DNA of 64,000 nt from Chryseobacterium capnotolerans. GTDB lineage: Bacteria; Bacteroidota; Bacteroidia; Flavobacteriales; Weeksellaceae. The notes under the pieces were generated by a model. That model had not been told where the DNA came from, searched no databases, and saw only the letters and a program-made list of their open reading frames with translations. The position numbers and the translations under genes are program-made. Numbering within the stretch: the first letter of the stretch is position 1; each line of letters starts with the position of its first letter. Positions 53,410 to 63,757 of the stretch are shown here, in pieces. The stretch covers positions 2,671,001-2,735,000 of the forward strand of contig NZ_CP065589.1 of assembly GCF_021278965.1 (NCBI RefSeq), read 5' to 3'.

Positions 53410-54467
53410 TAGGAATGCTTTTTATGGGCATATACGTTGACGTTCATTCCCATTTTGAGAATATCAATATCTTTTCTTTTTCCATCTACTCTGATTCTTA
53501 CAGGAATACGCTGTACAATTTTCACATAGTTTCCTGTAGAGTTATCAGGAGGCAGTAATGAAAAACTTGAACCCGTTGCCGGTGATAATGAAATGATGGT
53601 ACCCTGAAATTCTTTGTCAGGATAGGAATCTGCAATGATTTTCACATGATCTCCGATTTTCATATCCTTAATCTGGGTTTCTTTATAATTGGCCACCACC
53701 CATTTATCCGTTTCGTTATTCACGATAAAGGCAAGCGTTTCTCCGGCATCAATCATTTGCCCGACTTCAACGGTTCTTCGTCCCATTCTTCCATCATACG
53801 AAGCCACTACTGCCGTATAGCTTACGTCTAATTTATGACGGTCTAATAAGGCTTCCAATCTTACAATTTCTGCCTGCACTACAGCCTTTTCAGTCTGAAT
53901 ATCATTAATTTTAGATACAGAAGCAGCGTAATTATCCTGGGAAGATTTATAATCACTTTCATTCACATCCAAGGTGGCTTTTACATCTTCAAGCCTCTGT
54001 TTCGTAGCAGATTCTTCATCATAAAGTTTTTTATAGCGATTGTAATCAAGCTGTTGTTTCCAGACTTTTGCTTTATTTGCATCTACTTGTGCCTGTGCAG
54101 CGGCGGCTTCTTTTTCTGTAGTTCCGGTAGTACTCTGTAAAACTTTTAATTCTGCACGGGCCTTCTGAAGAGCTGCCTGTGTTTGTTTTTGTTGAAGCAC
54201 ATATTCACGATTATCGATCAATAAAAGAGTATCTCCTTTTTTAACTTCCTGATTTTCTTCAAATTTCACCGCTACAATGAATCCGCCTGCTCTTGAGATC
54301 ACAGGGTTTACATATTCCTGAACCTGGGCATCATTAGTTTGTTCATATCTGTAGTAATTTTTTAAGGTAAAACCGCCCCAGACAGCAAGTGCGGCAACGA
54401 TTAAAACGGAAATCCATCCTGTGATCTTTGTGATCAGCCTGTCGGTTGGGGTATATTTTTTTTTCAT
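53409..54467 (-). CDS. HlyD/EmrA-family membrane-fusion (adaptor) protein
   Basis: A 352-residue periplasmic adaptor starting at ATG 54467 (MKKKYTPTDRLITK). One N-terminal transmembrane helix (ITGWISVLIVAALAVWGGF) comes first. Then follow biotinyl-lipoyl half-motifs (GGFIVAVKFEENQEVKKGDTLLLIDNREY and SYDGRMGRRTVEVGQMIDAGETLAFIV) around a long alpha-helical hairpin (about 85-200), and a C-terminal beta-barrel. It bridges the MFS permease and the TolC-like channel. Confidence 0.9.
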   Translation of the reverse strand: MKKKYTPTDRLITKITGWISVLIVAALAVWGGFTLKNYYRYEQTNDAQVQEYVNPVISRAGGFIVAVKFEENQEVKKGDTLLLIDNREYVLQQKQTQAALQKARAELKVLQSTTGTTEKEAAAAQAQVDANKAKVWKQQLDYNRYKKLYDEESATKQRLEDVKATLDVNESDYKSSQDNYAASVSKINDIQTEKAVVQAEIVRLEALLDRHKLDVSYTAVVASYDGRMGRRTVEVGQMIDAGETLAFIVNNETDKWVVANYKETQIKDMKIGDHVKIIADSYPDKEFQGTIISLSPATGSSFSLLPPDNSTGNYVKIVQRIPVRIRVDGKRKDIDILKMGMNVNVYAHKKHS

Positions 54468-54471
54468 TGTA

Positions 54472-55794
54472 TTATAAAACGCCTGTGATATTTTGTAGTA
54501 AATAATAATTGTTTTGTGCCATGATTTTCGCAGCTTCCAGCTCAAATTTTGTCTGAAGAAGCTGTATGTCTGCATCTAAAAGCTCTGTGATAAGAGAAGT
54601 TTGGTTGAAATAGGTATTTTTGATGATACGTGCATTTTCTTTGGCCTGAACAACATTGATTTCAGCAACTTTGATCTGCTCCAATGCTTCCTGGTAACGT
54701 AAATATGCTTCTTTCACCTGCTGTCTTACTTTATCCTCCGTGTCTTTGTGTGCTACTTCCTCTTTTTCAAATTCCAATTCGGCCGCTTTTACCTTTTGAG
54801 TATTATGATAGAGTGAGGATATTGAAAATGAAGCCTTAATACCTACAATTCCCAGCGAGTACCAATACGGATTGTAAGGATAAAGGAAAATCTGCGGATT
54901 CGCATAGTAGAATTCACCATACATTCCGATTTTAGGTCTTACATTCGCCTTTATCTGTTTTAGTTTAAGGATACTCAATTCTGTTTGCTGTTCAGAAACA
55001 TGGTAATCGAACGAGTGATCCAGCGCCAGTTTCAAATAATCAGCATAGGTTGCACTTTCATTCCATTGATTAAGTGGGACTTCGGGAATAACTACTTGTT
55101 CGTCCGGAATTCCAAGGATGATATTCAGCTTCTGAGTTGCAATAAGAATATCATTTTCAATGGTAACCAAAGTCATTTTACGTTTGGAAAGCTCTAATTC
55201 TATTCTTAAAACATCACTTTTCAAAACCACTCCATTCTTATATAAAGATTGTATTTCTTTAAGCTGTGTCTTTTGGTCTTCAATATCCTGTTTAATCAGA
55301 TCTCTGAAGATTAATGTTTTCTGTAATTCAAGATAAAGGGCAGCTGTCTTGTAATGAATGTCGGAAATGGATTGATCTTTTTGAATATTCTTGATCTTTT
55401 GAAGGGTCTGATTCTCCTTGATTTTAAGATTGAGTTTATTTCCGTTATAAATGTTCAGATAAAAATCGGCTCCGGCTCTGTAAAGGGTGTGGATCACCTC
55501 GTGTTGGGTAGGTTTGGAAAAAATTCCGTTTTCATAGATAGGAATATTGGACGCTTTTTCTGCCGTTCCTTTAACTTCTATTTCCGGAAGTCTTTCTCTT
55601 TTGGCATCTTTTACTTCGGCTTCGGCAATGTCTACATTGATGGTTTTGATTTTAATATGACGGCTGTTTTCTTCAGCTCTTTGCCATGCGTCTTTTAGGG
55701 AGATCCGGATGGTATCATTTCGTGGACTGCCTGTCTGAGCTGATAAAGTGTAGAAAGCTCCCAACATCAGCAGTCCGGTGACATAGATTTTCAT
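54472..55794 (-). CDS. TolC-family outer-membrane efflux protein
   Basis: A 440-residue protein with signal peptide 1-19. It has two structural repeats of long alpha-helices and short barrel strands (SLKDAWQRAEENSRHIKIKTI; TELLDADIQLLQTKFELEAAK). It exports through the outer membrane for the tripartite pump and is the promoter-proximal gene of the operon. Confidence 0.9.
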   Translation of the reverse strand: MKIYVTGLLMLGAFYTLSAQTGSPRNDTIRISLKDAWQRAEENSRHIKIKTINVDIAEAEVKDAKRERLPEIEVKGTAEKASNIPIYENGIFSKPTQHEVIHTLYRAGADFYLNIYNGNKLNLKIKENQTLQKIKNIQKDQSISDIHYKTAALYLELQKTLIFRDLIKQDIEDQKTQLKEIQSLYKNGVVLKSDVLRIELELSKRKMTLVTIENDILIATQKLNIILGIPDEQVVIPEVPLNQWNESATYADYLKLALDHSFDYHVSEQQTELSILKLKQIKANVRPKIGMYGEFYYANPQIFLYPYNPYWYSLGIVGIKASFSISSLYHNTQKVKAAELEFEKEEVAHKDTEDKVRQQVKEAYLRYQEALEQIKVAEINVVQAKENARIIKNTYFNQTSLITELLDADIQLLQTKFELEAAKIMAQNNYYLLQNITGVL

Positions 55795-55926
55795 TTGAAT
55801 TTTTCGAATTATTGCACTGCAAATTTATTGGCAATCTGGAAATTTTATTTACCTAAAATAGTCAAGTTTTACATGATTCCGGCCAAATGATTATATTTGT
55901 ATTTTCAACAATATTTTCGTTTTGAT

Positions 55927-56724
55927 ATGGGATTAATTGCAGCACTTCCGGACATTGACAAACATGATAAAAGTGTCTTCGTCATGCACGAAAAATCAGA
56001 AAAACTAATTCCGTTTCATAAACATACCAAAGGTCAATTAAGCTATGTAGAAGGCGGTATTGCTTATATTACCATCGATAACCGAACCTATGTAGTACCT
56101 GCCAGACATTTCTTCTGGATCCCACAAGGAATGGAGCATATCCTGGAAATTGGCCACAATGCAACTGTCTTGCGTTCGCTTTATTTTTATGCTCATGATG
56201 ATATTTCAGATCCATTTTACAGTCGATTGGGCATTTATCCGGCATCAGAACTTCTGATCCAGATGATAAAATACACGGAGATGTGGGACGAAAAACATGT
56301 TACCGAAAAAGATGAAAATTTTGAGTTCCTGGTTGCTTTAAAAAAGATTCTGCCTAAAACCCATAAGCAGCCCTTACCTATTATCCTTCCTGCTACCCAC
56401 AATAAACAAATGATGAAAATAGTCTCTTATCTGGAATGGAATATGGGTGAAAAGCTCACTCTTTCCAATGTAAGCACAAGATTCGGATTGAGTGAACGTT
56501 CTATGTCCCGATTGTTTAAAGCCGATATGGATATATCCTTTCTCCAGTATCTGAAAACATTAAGGATCATCAAAGCTATTGAGCTGCTCCTCAATACGGA
56601 TAAACCCATTAACGAAATTGCCGATGATGTGGGCTATAGTTCGATCAGTGCTTTCAGCGATACCTTTCATGAGTTTACACAATCCAGGCCTTCGGATCTT
56701 AGGAAAAGCAGTAAGGCTTTTTGA
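55927..56724 (+). CDS. AraC-family regulator divergent from the efflux operon
   Basis: About 265 residues from ATG 55927 (MGLIAALPDIDKHDK). A cupin domain covers about 30-110 (LIPFHKHTKGQLSYVEGGIAYITIDNRTYVVPARHFFWIPQGMEH). A C-terminal double HTH follows (LTLSNVSTRFGLSERSMSRLFKAD and KPINEIADDVGYSSISAFSDTFHEFTQ). The HXH of the cupin is reminiscent of effector-binding sites. It is transcribed away from tolC-hlyD-MFS, so it is the likely regulator. Confidence 0.88.
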   Translation: MGLIAALPDIDKHDKSVFVMHEKSEKLIPFHKHTKGQLSYVEGGIAYITIDNRTYVVPARHFFWIPQGMEHILEIGHNATVLRSLYFYAHDDISDPFYSRLGIYPASELLIQMIKYTEMWDEKHVTEKDENFEFLVALKKILPKTHKQPLPIILPATHNKQMMKIVSYLEWNMGEKLTLSNVSTRFGLSERSMSRLFKADMDISFLQYLKTLRIIKAIELLLNTDKPINEIADDVGYSSISAFSDTFHEFTQSRPSDLRKSSKAF

Positions 56725-57015
56725 TCATTTATTGATAAAACCGGTCCTTTATTTGAATTTCAACTCTTTAGCTTTTAATGTGCTCTGTTCTGCTTTCAAT
56801 TAGTTCTCATTTTTAAAAATAAAAAAAAGCCTTTAAATATTAAATTCAAAGGCCGTATTAAAAAAACCATTAAGCAGATAAAATTCAGAATGTACAAGGT
56901 AAAATCAAAGATTTTGAAACGAAACTATAAAAACAAAAATCCTTTGTTCTGAAAGCCTTTCTTAATGGTTATATTTTCTGTTATTGTGTTGCTTTCACGA
57001 TTGCTGTAGTGATTT
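56725..57015. other. intergenic region with a long-range inverted repeat
   Basis: AACCATTAAG (56864-56873) and its complement CTTAATGGTT (56961-56970) are 87 bases apart and enclose smaller repeats (GCCTTT). No gene is seen. It might be a structured RNA or a repeat. Confidence 0.4.
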
Positions 57016-60000
57016 CTATTTCTTTTTCTTGGCATAAGTAGAGTCAAAAGATTCCATTACATTAAATAAATATTGATAAAAAGGGGTAATTTGCTGAACG
57101 TTTTCAGATTCTTTCATTGCTTTTTCTTTCTCCATTTTCTGAAGTCCCTGTATAAAAACATTGAACTTTTTATCAATAGGTTCTATAGATTTCAAAAGAT
57201 AATGTTGTGCTTTATCATTTTGATCCAATGTTCTGTAGGCTTCCATCACAGCAGAAACAACAACAGCATATTCCATAGGTTTGGACCTCATCTGCTTTCT
57301 GGAAGCAGCCCGGAACCCAGGAGAAAGACTTAGATAATAATCATATTCATTAAAGATTTCTTTTTTAAGACTCTCAGCCAACTGAAGACCTCTCTGTTCT
57401 TCACCAGCAATAATATAAGCCGTAATAATCAAACTTAATGAACGCGGATCATTATATCTTTCAGCTGGAATTTCCTTTGCGACAAGGTCCAGCAGCTCTA
57501 AAGCTTTTGTCTTTTCACCAACCGCAGCCAATGCAGAAACGGCTCTGCTCACCGACATTCTATAGCCCATAATATTGGATGTTGCACTCTCATCATAATA
57601 AATACTCAGATCTTTAAAGTTACCCCATCTGTAATTTTTCACTACATTATAAAGTGAATGAGCATCTACCCTTCCTTTATCACCATCCTGACTCTGAGGT
57701 GTATGGATAGGAATCAATCTATAACTAAAACCGTCAAACTGCAGGTAATTATCAAGGTAAAAGATATTCTCACTGTCATACATTCCTCCGGAGGAGAAAT
57801 TTATAGGGCGTTTCCAATCGAAATGAGCCAGAATATCAAGCATGATAAGATGACTTTTATAAAGAGTATTCGCTTCATAATTAATCGTAATCTGATCCAC
57901 TGCATTCGGAAGGTCAGCCTGATTAATAATCCCTGATTGTACAGCATTTTCCTTATTCACAGGAAGAATAAAGTTGTGTACCGGAATAATATTATATTTC
58001 TCATATTCTTCTTCTCCAAAATACATTTTCAGTAACTCATCTTTTGCCGGAGATTTATATTTCAGAAACTTAATGGCCTCTTTTAATGTCATTGAATCCT
58101 GAGTCAGGAATTTTTTAAATTCCTGAAATTCAGTTTCAGGCGCTCCTTGCTCTTTTAACATAGCAAAAAGTCTTTCCCAATCTTCTTTTTCATCAGATAC
58201 ACCTGGTCGTTTACTCCATCTCTGTAATCCTCATGTTTTAGTTCACCAGGCACTCCCATCGCATGGTAGGTCTTTCTTTTACCTGATCAATATTCCACGG
58301 AGTCGCCAACAACGTGAAATTCACGGTTTTCACATCATCCCGAAACCTTTCCGTCTCCTGAATTCCCCAAACCGGATAGGTATCATTATCTGCATAGGTA
58401 AAAACAATACCGTTTTTAGGCAATGAAGCCAGGAAAGAATAAGCTGAATCATAAGCTGCGGATTTCTTGCTACGATCGTGCGGAACATAATTCTGGAAGC
58501 CCATCATAAAAGGAATTCCTAGCAAGATCATTCCTAACCCAATATGAGCAGCATTAGATTTTATCCTGGATTGAATAAACCACAGAACAGCTCCGGCACC
58601 TAAACCAATCCAGATGGCAAAAGCATAGAATGACCCTACCATTGCATAATCTCTTTCTCTTGGTTCAAATGGCTTTACTCCTGTATAGAAAACAATTCCG
58701 ATACTGGTCAGAATAAACAACGAAAAAAGTGCATAAAATCGTCCAAAATCTCTGTTCAGCTGAAAAAAGAAACCAATGAGTCCCAGTATAAGCGGCAGAA
58801 AAAGAACTTTACAGTACTTTCATTTTTAAATTGAGCCGGGATATTATCCTGATTACCCAATAAAGCATTATCAATGAAAGAAAATCCTGAGATCCAATTT
58901 CCGTGGGTATTTTCCATATGTCCCTGAAAATCATTCTGCCTTCCAACAAAATTCCACATCAGGTATCTTACAAAATAATATCCGTTCTGAAAGGAGATAA
59001 AATAATCCATATTCTGGGCAAAAGAAGGCCTCTGTACATTAATAAGATCATAAGGTTTTACCTTCATATAATCTTCAACCGTGATGGAATCATCTTCATA
59101 TTTTGCCCTTAGTTCATCAAAGATCTGCTTAGCCTGCGGATTCTCTGCTACATCCTCGTTATCATAATTGAAAGTAAAATCGGGAGCGCCATACATAGCA
59201 ATATAATTGGCCATTACTTCTTTGTCCTCGCTGAACATCCTGGGCATAAAGCTTATATGGGATTTATTATACACATAATTAAACCGCTCTCCTGTTTTTC
59301 TGTAGGTTTTAGTTTTTTCATCCTTTTCATAGATTATTCCTGTAATTTCCCTTTTATAACTTCCATCTTCATTTTTTTCCAAGCCTTTTCTGTCCAGAGC
59401 AGCAGTATAATTCTGCCCGTAAACAGTTGGCCAATCTCCATACTGCACTCTGTTATAATAATCCTTCATCCCAATGGCTGTATCAGGATCATTAAGGTTC
59501 ATAGGCGGATTAGCGTTTGCCCTGATCGGAATCACCAGCCAGCACGAAAAACCTATTATCATATACACTACAGATAAAACAATCGTCTGATAAATGTTTC
59601 TTTTTGTTTTTCTGGCATATTTAATCATCAAATAACAGATGACTGCCATCAAAATAAAAGCGACAACCGTCCCGGAATGAAAAGGAAGCCTCAACCCGTT
59701 TACAAAAAAGATCTCCAGCTGCCCAAACATCGTCATTATCAATGGGAAAATAATTTTAAAGACAAATGCAAGAACACCCAGTGTGATAAGATTAGCAATG
59801 ATAAAACTCTTCCAGGTAAATGTATATTTTCTGGCATAATACACCAGACATACTGCCGGAATAGCCAGCATACACATCATATGAACTCCCACAGAAAGTC
59901 CAAAAATAAAGAAAATAAGAATAATCCACCGTTCACTGTCTATCGCTTTATATTCATTTTCCCACTGGGTAACCAGCCAGACTAAAAGTGCGATAAACAG

Positions 60001-60462
60001 AGATGCCATTGAATATACTTCTCCTTCTACCGCAGAAAACCAAAAGGTATCTGAAAATGTAAAACATAACGCTCCTATAGCTCCGGCAAACAAAATGGAA
60101 ATCTCCTGATGCCTGGTAATATCTTCAATATTCTTACGTAAAAGCCTTCTTAAAAAATGAGTGATAGTCCAAAACAGAAACAAAATCGTCAATGCACTGA
60201 AAAGCGCCGACATGGCATTAATCACAATAGAATAATTGCTGCTGTTCCCTAATGCTAATATGCTGGCCACAGCTCCTACAATCTGGAATAAAGCAGCTCC
60301 CGGTGCGTGGGTAACTTCAAGCTTAGCCGCGGAAGCGATATATTCTCCACAATCCCAGAAACTCAGGAAATGTTCCATGGTAGAGAAATAGGTAATCAAT
60401 GCAATAGAAAACAGGAACCATCCCAGTACGGTGTTCCATTTTTTAAAAGACCAGTTTTTCAT
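57016..60462 (-). pseudogene. DUF2723 (GT117) membrane glycosyltransferase, three frameshifts
   Basis: Three consecutive fragments together give about 1150 residues, the usual size of Bacteroidota DUF2723 proteins. The N-terminal fragment (60462-58756) contains about 10-12 transmembrane helices and the family's MEHFLSFWDCGEYIASAAKLEVTHAPG loop (probable catalytic Asp/Glu). The middle (58720-58238) has further helices and the PFEPRERDYAMVGSFY block. The C-terminal part (58161-57016) has soluble TPR-like helices. Breaks are at 58799-58803 (A5, expected six), about 58236-58246, and 58186-58190 (A5, expected six on the coding strand). The family is proposed to O-mannosylate secreted proteins. Confidence 0.85.
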
Positions 60463-60529
60463 ATCATATTTTCCAATACTAAGATGACAACTGGCGGAAA
60501 AGAACTATTACATCAGACTGTGATATTTT

Positions 60530-60680
60530 TTTAAAATTGGCTGGAAGCTTGAAGAGGGAGGCTGGAAGTTACTATCAGACTAAATATTCATGGAGATTAT
60601 CTTTAGAAAATTTCAATAGATAAACTATGGTTTGTACTTCAACGATTTCCCACTCCCAGCTTCCAGCTTCCTTTCTTATA
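60530..60680. repeat. dispersed CTGGAAG repeat pair
   Basis: GGCTGGAAGCTTGAAGAGGG with GGAGGCTGGAAGTT (60540-60575) and the reverse-oriented CCCAGCTTCCAGCTTCC (60653-60671) are related to 19629-19660 and to the 84-bp repeats at 19851-20060. Confidence 0.6.
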
Positions 60681-60682
60681 AT

Positions 60683-61476
60683 TTAATACGAATTATTCAA
60701 CCCACCATCCAAAGGAACACTCGCTCCGGTAAGATAAGAAGCATATTCTGAAGCGAGAAAAGCTACCAGATGACCATATTCTTCAGGTTTTCCGAATCTT
60801 TTCATTGGAATTTTGTTTTCACGGGCTTTCTTAATCTCATCGGGAGAGGCATTTGTATTTTGAGCCTCATGATTCACTAATTTCTGAATTCGTTCTGTAT
60901 CAAAATATCCGGTTAAAATATTATTGACGGTAATATTATGCTGCGCTACTTCATTAGATAAGGTTTTTGCCCATGCTGCCACTGCAGAACGTATGGAATT
61001 GGAAAGTGCCAGATTCCCGATGGGTTCTTTTACAGAGAGTGAAGAAACATTAATAATTCGGCCATTTTTATTTTCAATCATATATGGTAAAGCCAACATA
61101 GTAGTTTCACAAACGGTTTTAAAAAGAAGATCAAAAGCTATTTGATAATCACCAACACTTTTTTCAATGGCAAGTCCTGGTTCCGGACCATTGGTATTAT
61201 TTACCAAAATATCTATGGAATGGGTACTAAAATATTCTGCAACAATGTTCTTATAGTGCTCAAAATCAGAAAAATCAACCACCAGATACTGATGTTTCTG
61301 TTCTGAATTGACTATTGGCATTGAAGCTATACAATTCTTAAGTTTCTCTTCGTTACGAGCCATTAGGGTTACATTAGCCCCACATTTTGCCAGTTCAATG
61401 GCAATTCCTGCTCCGATTCCCTGTGTAGCACCTCCTACCAATGCATTTTTGAAAAAAGTTGAATATTCATACCCAT
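60683..61476 (-). pseudogene. SDR-family oxidoreductase with atypical active site, start frameshifted
   Basis: The nucleotide motif GGATQGIGAGIAI and the catalytic Ser in INVSSLSVKEPIGNL place it in the short-chain dehydrogenase family. The canonical YxxxK is replaced by LSNSIRSA, so either activity is altered or it belongs to the known subgroup with Asn/Arg at these positions. The clean frame begins at TTG 61441. Upstream coding (YEYSTFFKNAL) joins to ATG 61476 only with one extra G in 61472-61474. The substrate is unknown. Confidence 0.75.
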
Positions 61477-61561
61477 TATTTGATTATAAATTAGCTTACA
61501 TAAAGGTAATAAAAAAACCTCCAAATACATTGGAGGCTAAGTTTTAAAACGGATCATAGGG

Positions 61562-61951
61562 CTACTTAACAACTGTAGCTTCTAATTCTACTGTCAAGGT
61601 CTCAAATAAGCCACTGACTTCAAGCATCGTGACTGCCTGTTCAATGTGATGAGCAGCAATCCATTCCTGAAGAATAGGAAAATGAGGCCATAGTTCCTGG
61701 GTTGAAGTAGTATAGATATTTAATCTGACAATTCCCCTGCACTCATACCCAGCTGTTGTAATGACTTCTTCAAGATTGGCTATCGCCTGCTCCAGCTGAC
61801 TTTTCATATCTTTATTACTGGAAGTACCATCCGGGTCAATGGCTGCCTGTCCTGAGCAGTATAAAGTACTTTCTGCATTCTTTACTTCTACAGCCTGTGC
61901 ATAGCTTCTTTCATTCTGCCATTTCCAAGGGTTTACGATTCTTTTTTCCAT
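61562..61951 (-). CDS. RidA-family (YjgF/Rid) protein
   Basis: A 129-residue member of the Rid family, which hydrolyses reactive enamine/imine intermediates. Family blocks are LYCSGQAAIDPDGTS near the N-terminus and GYECRGIVRLNIYTTSTQELWPHF with the conserved Arg. The C-terminal AVTMLEVSGLFETLTVELEATV is also typical. It may be a Rid2-7 subgroup member, so exact chemistry is not assigned. Confidence 0.85.
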   Translation of the reverse strand: MEKRIVNPWKWQNERSYAQAVEVKNAESTLYCSGQAAIDPDGTSSNKDMKSQLEQAIANLEEVITTAGYECRGIVRLNIYTTSTQELWPHFPILQEWIAAHHIEQAVTMLEVSGLFETLTVELEATVVK

Positions 61952-62049
61952 TGTTGAATTTTGTTAAATGTTACTATGCAAAATTGCAGAATAGGATAAC
62001 AAAACTCCGTGACCGTCCTCACGATTATGGAGTGAGGGAGATCACAGTT

Positions 62050-62613
62050 CTATATGGATAAACGGCTCAGGGTTTCCCGCGAAACTCCCAGATAAGATGC
62101 CAGTAATGATTTTGGGACACGCTGTACCAGAGACGGATATTTTTTCAATAATTGCTCGTAGCGTTCTTTTATTCCGGTTGTCATGGTAGAAATAATTCGT
62201 TGTTGTGCTGAAATAAATCCCATATAGGCTTTTTCCAGAAAGAAATGCTCCATTTTAGGGTGAATACTGCAGATTTTTCTATAATCCTCAAGCGTAAGAC
62301 ATAGTACTTCTGTATCTTCCAGGCATATCAGTGACATGGTTGCCTTTTTACTGTGATAATAAGCGGGAAAATCGGTTTCCCACCAGTCTTCCATTGCAAA
62401 TCCTACAATATGCTCTTTTCCTGCACCATCAGTATAAATTAATTTCAGAAGACCTTTCAGGACAAAGTAATTGTAGGGCACAAGCTCTCCTTCCTGTACT
62501 AAGAACTGGTGTTTTTTGTATTTTTTATAGATAAAACAGGAGGATATATATTCAAACTCTTCATCACTAAGAGGAAGTATTTTTTCGATATGGGTTCTTA
62601 ACTGATCCGGCAT
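62050..62613 (-). CDS. Crp/Fnr-family transcriptional regulator
   Basis: A 187-residue regulator. The N-terminal cyclic-nucleotide-binding-like domain (HQFLVQEGELVPYNYFVLKGLLKLIYTDGAGKEHIVGFAMEDWWETDFPAYYH) is followed by the C-terminal helix-turn-helix LLASYLGVSRETLSRLS, which ends a few residues later (the protein is slightly short). It lacks Fnr cysteines. It lies next to the RidA and SDR genes on the same strand. Confidence 0.87.
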   Translation of the reverse strand: MPDQLRTHIEKILPLSDEEFEYISSCFIYKKYKKHQFLVQEGELVPYNYFVLKGLLKLIYTDGAGKEHIVGFAMEDWWETDFPAYYHSKKATMSLICLEDTEVLCLTLEDYRKICSIHPKMEHFFLEKAYMGFISAQQRIISTMTTGIKERYEQLLKKYPSLVQRVPKSLLASYLGVSRETLSRLSI

Positions 62614-62623
62614 ATTCTATTGT

Positions 62624-63346
62624 TTATGACTCCGAAAATTCTGTATAATTAAAACTTCTGTTCAAGTATTCAGAGGCGATCTCCTTATTTAAAATCTCTT
62701 CTACTTCATCAAATGTCACCAACCCTTCTGTTTCAAATGAGCCACCATTAGGAACATTATAGGTATATTCAAAAATATCACGTTGATAAATGGTATTCAG
62801 GATTTCTACCTGTCTTGCCGTAAGATAAGCCTCATGTGTTTTTAACTGATTGAAGAGGTTTTGCTTCAGATCTTTTTCTTCCTCTTCATAAAACATAGAA
62901 TCTTCATTGATCTCTGCTACCGATTCGAGGAGCTGACGAAAAATAAAATCCTGAAAATTTCCGGCTAATACCTCAGCTTCTTCATCATCGTGAGGAATAA
63001 GTGTCACAGGAACTTCCCCATTCTTCTGCAAATCAAACTGAAAAACATACAGATCTCCGGCTCCATTCTGTGCAAATGGAATGAACTGATAATCTGAATG
63101 GATATTTCTGTAATCTTCTTCATCAGACATTTCATCAATAGAGGTTTCAACAAGTTCCTGGTCATTCCAGATTTCAATATCAAATCCAAATAAAAGTAAG
63201 GGCGGATTTTCTTTTAGCTTCGGAAAAGTATCATAATACCAGTTGGATCCGGATACGCCCCAATCCAGCATATTATTTTCAGCTAATCGCCTATAGATTT
63301 CAGGGTACTGAATAGTATATTTTTGTTCTAATTCTGCTAAATTCAT
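62624..63346 (-). CDS. SMI1/KNR4 (SUKH) family protein
   Basis: A 240-residue protein with the SUKH-1 fold. The N-terminal YTIQYPEIYRRLAEN and the downstream FIPFAQNGAGDLYVFQFD are hallmark blocks. A second half of acidic helices follows (YEEEEKDLKQNLF). SUKH proteins commonly act as immunity proteins for polymorphic toxins or as scaffolds. No toxin is visible next to it except the unrecognised gene upstream. Its ATG overlaps the 3-prime end of that gene. Confidence 0.82.
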   Translation of the reverse strand: MNLAELEQKYTIQYPEIYRRLAENNMLDWGVSGSNWYYDTFPKLKENPPLLLFGFDIEIWNDQELVETSIDEMSDEEDYRNIHSDYQFIPFAQNGAGDLYVFQFDLQKNGEVPVTLIPHDDEEAEVLAGNFQDFIFRQLLESVAEINEDSMFYEEEEKDLKQNLFNQLKTHEAYLTARQVEILNTIYQRDIFEYTYNVPNGGSFETEGLVTFDEVEEILNKEIASEYLNRSFNYTEFSES

Positions 63347-63723
63347 TGTTTTTTTTTATAATTTGATTTGATTCTTTTATATTATCCCAACATATCGCAC
63401 ATACAATTTTGTAATCGCAATCCAAAGACCATTGATCCTGTTCTTCATCTGTCCTGGTTTTGCTAAGTTTTTGTTCACATTTATTGCCCCAAGCCATACC
63501 TTCCTGCTCATATTCGTGAAAACCTATCGGATCATTACTGCCTCCAAGAAGGTGTCTGCATATTAATTTCAAATTCTTCTTTGATAGGAATAACATTATT
63601 TTTGATGGGAACTTCCCGGCATTCAGGAAGCTGAAATTTGTCAAAAATATTTCCCTGTTTGTCTATTACTGAGAAATAATAATCTTCCTTAGGATGAAAG
63701 GAAAGCAAGGTGTACAAATTCAT
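63347..63723 (-). pseudogene. small uncharacterised protein with Cys/His pairs, frameshifted
   Basis: Two frames join through a one-base change in the A3 at 63571-63573, giving NLYTLLSFHPKEDYYFSVIDKQGN, then PIKEELKLICRHLLGGSNDP and WSLDCDYKIVCAICWDNI (Cys pairs C-x4-C-x2-C). A further slip may occur in the A9 run at 63349-63357, where the stop would overlap the SUKH start. About 125 residues; family not recognised. The CxxC cluster suggests a metal site. Confidence 0.5.
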
Positions 63724-63757
63724 ATCTCTAATTTCTCAAAGTGCTTATTGTCTTATT

